From positions 62,001-126,000 of the forward strand of contig JAWKQN010000002.1 in the NCBI GenBank assembly GCA_041390125.1: DNA of 64,000 nucleotides. The letters are read 5' to 3'. The position numbers were made by a program, and so were the translations under genes. The notes beneath the pieces were generated by a model. It was not told the origin of the DNA. It made no database searches and saw nothing but the letters and a program-made list of their open reading frames with translations. This DNA is from Gemmatimonadota bacterium (lineage in GTDB: Bacteria > Gemmatimonadota > Gemmatimonadetes > Longimicrobiales > Gaopeijiaceae). How positions within the stretch are numbered: position 1 is the stretch's first letter; each line of letters opens with the position of its first letter. Below, piece by piece: positions 62,226-64,000 of the stretch.

Positions 62226-62926
62226 GCCGCGGGAGGCGGTGGGCCATCGCGCACGGAACGGGGTGGATCGCCTGTGCGGCGCTCGTCCTGTCGCCCCAGG
62301 GCGTGTCCGCCCAGGATTTCGGGATCGGGGCGCTGTTCGAGAAGGCGCGCGGCATCGCGCTCGCGTTCCAGTTCGGTGAGCTGCAGAGCGGCAACCTGGA
62401 GTCCGACGACTCGTGTCCTCTGGGCGCCGTATGCGGCGCGTCGGCGGAGCTGCTGATCGATCTTGCGGACTTCGGCGGGGACGTGTCGGTCGAGCTGGGG
62501 CTCTCGGCGAGCTACTGGCGCGGTTTCCGCTCGTCCGACCCACGGCTCGACCTGCGCGGCTCCGTGCGCAACTTCCCGACCATCGCCGCCTACATGTCCA
62601 AGGACCTGGATCCGTGGTCCCCGTACGCCGGCTTGTCGTTCGGGCTGTCGGACCTGTGGAACGCGCAGGCGTACGACGCCGACGGCGCGGTCTATCCCCT
62701 GGACGGCCAGACCTTCGACTGGAGCGCCGTCGCGGGTCTGGGCTACGGGCTCGGGCCGGCGATCGTGATCTCGGAGATCCGCTACGCCTGGCGCACGTTC
62801 TCCAGCCTGACGTGGACCCTGCCGGGCGGGAGCGAGGTGCTGCCGGCGGGCTTCCCGCGGTCCCTTGAATTGAGCGGATTCAAGATGAGCGTGGGGCTCC
62901 AGTTCCAGTTCCAGGACGCGAGCTGA
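62222..62926 (+). CDS. Predicted outer-membrane beta-barrel protein
   Basis: 234 residues from ATG 62222, overlapping the creatininase stop by 4. Signal peptide: GWIACAALVLSPQGVSAQ. The mature part alternates strands: IALAFQFGELQSGNL, VSVELGLSASYWRGF, PYAGLSFGLSDLWN, VAGLGYGLGPAIVISEIRYAWRTFS and FKMSVGLQFQFQDAS. This fits an 8-stranded barrel. Two cysteines (SCPLGAVCG) may form an external disulfide. No named family is clear. Confidence 0.8.
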   Translation: MSRGRRWAIAHGTGWIACAALVLSPQGVSAQDFGIGALFEKARGIALAFQFGELQSGNLESDDSCPLGAVCGASAELLIDLADFGGDVSVELGLSASYWRGFRSSDPRLDLRGSVRNFPTIAAYMSKDLDPWSPYAGLSFGLSDLWNAQAYDADGAVYPLDGQTFDWSAVAGLGYGLGPAIVISEIRYAWRTFSSLTWTLPGGSEVLPAGFPRSLELSGFKMSVGLQFQFQDAS

Positions 62927-63045
62927 GCCGACGCAGCAGATGCTGCGATCGGCGAGGTCGAAGTCCTTCAAGCGCGAACGATTCGCGGGCGCGGAGAGGT
63001 CGCTCCGACTCCCGCACAGGTCGGTAGGCACACTCCCGACAGAGC

Positions 63046-63059
63046 GTTCCGAGCGGAAC
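63046..63059 (+). promoter_or_regulatory. Perfect GTTCCG-AG-CGGAAC palindrome upstream of ompW-like gene
   Basis: A 14-bp dyad (63046-63051 and 63054-63059) lies about 50 bases before the ATG. It shares the GTTC-N6-GAAC frame with the dyad upstream of the cupredoxin gene (52149-52162). The rest of the 183-base gap shows no gene. Confidence 0.35.
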
Positions 63060-63109
63060 CGCTATCCATCACCGGTCCCCTTCGGTACACTCGATCCGGA
63101 GTCTCTCGA

Positions 63110-63739
63110 ATGCGCTCCCTTCGCAGCGTATGTCTTGCGGTCCTCGCCCTCGGTCTCGCCGCCCCCCTCGCGGCACAGAGCGGAAACGGGCCCTGGATGG
63201 TGCGGATCCGTGCCCTCTCCCTGACGCCCGCCGACCAGTCCGATGCCATCCCGTCGCTCAACGTGCCCGCGGACGCGATCACGGTGAGCTCCAAGGTCTT
63301 CCCGGAGATCGATATCGTCCGCTTCTTCGGCCCCCACTTCGCCGCAGAGCTCGTGCTCACCTATCCGCAGGAGCACGACGTGGAGTTGAGCGGCACGAAG
63401 ATCGGCACCTTCAAGCATCTGCCGCCGACGCTGCTGGCCCAGTACCACCTCCTCGCGGAGGGACGGCTGCGTCCCTACGTGGGTGCCGGCGTCAACCTCA
63501 CGTTGATCTCCGACGTCGACCTGAACGTGCCCGGCGTCGGTGCGCTCGACCTGGAGGACAGCTCCGTCGGTTGGGCCGTGCAAGCGGGCGCCGACGTGGC
63601 CCTCCAGGAGGGCTTCTTCCTCAACGTGGACGTCAAGAAGGTCGCCATCGGATCGGACGTGCTGGCGGGCGGCTCCGCCGTGTCTGCCGTGAAGGTGGAT
63701 CCGTGGCTGATCAGCGTCGGCCTGGGCCTGCGCTTCTGA
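63110..63739 (+). CDS. OmpW-family outer-membrane protein
   Basis: 209 residues from ATG 63110. The signal peptide is VCLAVLALGLAAPLAAQS. OmpW features are WMVRIRALSLTPADQSDAIP, VFPEIDIVRFFGPHFAAELVLTYPQEHDV, GTFKHLPPTLLAQYHL and RLRPYVGAGVNLTLIS. GWAVQAGADVALQEGFFLNVDVKKVAIGSDV follows, with the terminal Phe (SVGLGLRF) recognised by the BAM machinery. OmpW forms an 8-stranded barrel with a hydrophobic channel for small apolar compounds. Confidence 0.93.
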   Translation: MRSLRSVCLAVLALGLAAPLAAQSGNGPWMVRIRALSLTPADQSDAIPSLNVPADAITVSSKVFPEIDIVRFFGPHFAAELVLTYPQEHDVELSGTKIGTFKHLPPTLLAQYHLLAEGRLRPYVGAGVNLTLISDVDLNVPGVGALDLEDSSVGWAVQAGADVALQEGFFLNVDVKKVAIGSDVLAGGSAVSAVKVDPWLISVGLGLRF

Positions 63740-63762
63740 ACCACCGGGTCGTCCCGTGTGCC

Positions 63763-63790
63763 AGCCCCGGGCCCGAGCGGGTCCGGGGCT
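63763..63790 (+). terminator. Terminator hairpin after OmpW gene
   Basis: A 12-bp stem with one C-T mismatch (63763-63774 with 63779-63790) and a GAGC loop lies about 24 bases past the stop. Confidence 0.65.
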
Positions 63791-63908
63791 CCACGCATCC
63801 GGCGTCGCCCTCGACGGAGGCGGCGCGAACCGTCATCCTTCGCGCAGCCGACGGTGTGGGAGCACCACCGCTCCGATGCCGCTCCATCGCCTCCGCCCCG
63901 CTCTCCTC

Positions 63909-64000
63909 ATGGCGCAGGTCGTCACCGCCACCTACCGCGATCCCGCTCGCGCCGAGGCTGCCCTGGCGCTCCTCGAAGCCCACGGGATCCCGCGCGCGCA
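63909..64000 (+). CDS. Start of a small ferredoxin-fold protein, cut by the window edge
   Basis: Thirty residues remain from ATG 63909 (an in-frame ATG at 63876 is an alternative). MAQVVTATYRDPARAEAALALLEAHGIPRA has the beta-strand plus helix pattern (VV.TY.D...AE.AL..LE..GIP) of general-stress or YflT/DUF1269-like proteins. The rest lies beyond the window, so the family is a guess. Confidence 0.5.
   Translation, partial: MAQVVTATYRDPARAEAALALLEAHGIPRA

Noticed and set aside
62927..63109. A possible small RNA or tRNA between the barrel gene and ompW
   Set aside because: The gap has only a 14-bp palindrome and no cloverleaf or strong hairpin-plus-tail, so I list only the palindrome.

Overview
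The window is high-GC bacterial chromosome, most likely from the phylum Gemmatimonadota. That placement is an inference from content: repeated PadR + ADOP-type (TIGR03434) permease modules, a DUF5916/CBM9-like outer-membrane protein, a ten-Asp-box sortilin-like propeller, an M14 exopeptidase-like protein, a TolB-propeller/amidohydrolase fusion, Tat-exported enzymes and many secreted lipoproteins or beta-barrels. There is no rRNA, tRNA, CRISPR array, insertion sequence or prophage that I can support. Genes are densely packed, with 4-nt GTGA/ATGA overlaps inside operons and strong GC-rich hairpins at many 3' ends.

Layout. 1-8.3 kb: the 3' part of an ADOP permease, a convergent flavoprotein amine-oxidase-like gene, a divergent amtB-PII pair, and a padR-ADOP module. 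8.4-13.9 kb: DUF5916 protein, MATE exporter and PIG3-type quinone reductase. 14-20.4 kb: two divergent padR-ADOP modules back to back, with two different dyad operators in a 0.4 kb shared regulatory region. 20.4-33 kb: sortilin-like propeller, DUF427 protein, beta-barrel, M14 enzyme, Tat-exported HisC-like aminotransferase, a two-gene lipoprotein unit and small secreted proteins. 32.5-40.6 kb: DUF2203 protein, Tat-exported metallo-beta-lactamase-fold hydrolase, PiT phosphate transporter, serine beta-lactamase-like hydrolase, a small helical protein and a MASE1 hybrid histidine kinase. 40.9-47.1 kb: ABC-F ATPase, TPR protein and propeller-amidohydrolase. 47.2-51.4 kb: a translationally coupled operon of covalent-flavin amine oxidase, P1/DmpA self-processing peptidase and PhoX/DUF839 protein. 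51.4-64 kb: secreted Ig-like protein, cupredoxin lipoprotein, YVTN propeller, a metacaspase-type caspase with four PPC domains and an EF-hand loop, an ECF sigma/RskA anti-sigma pair followed by a split DUF4331 pair and a TPR lipoprotein, creatininase-family amidase, two outer-membrane barrels and a truncated gene at the right edge.

How the genes fit together. Most products act in the envelope or outside the cell: peptidases (M14, P1, caspase-like), propellers and barrels suggest a peptide- and protein-scavenging, surface-active lifestyle. Nitrogen entry is covered by amtB with a PII protein whose T-loop lacks the uridylylated tyrosine, and phosphate by PiT and PhoX. The candidates for under-described biology are (a) the sigma/anti-sigma/split-DUF4331/TPR-lipoprotein cluster, (b) the EF-hand PPC metacaspase next to it, (c) the oxidase-peptidase-PhoX operon, and (d) the two divergent padR-ADOP modules with distinct operators.
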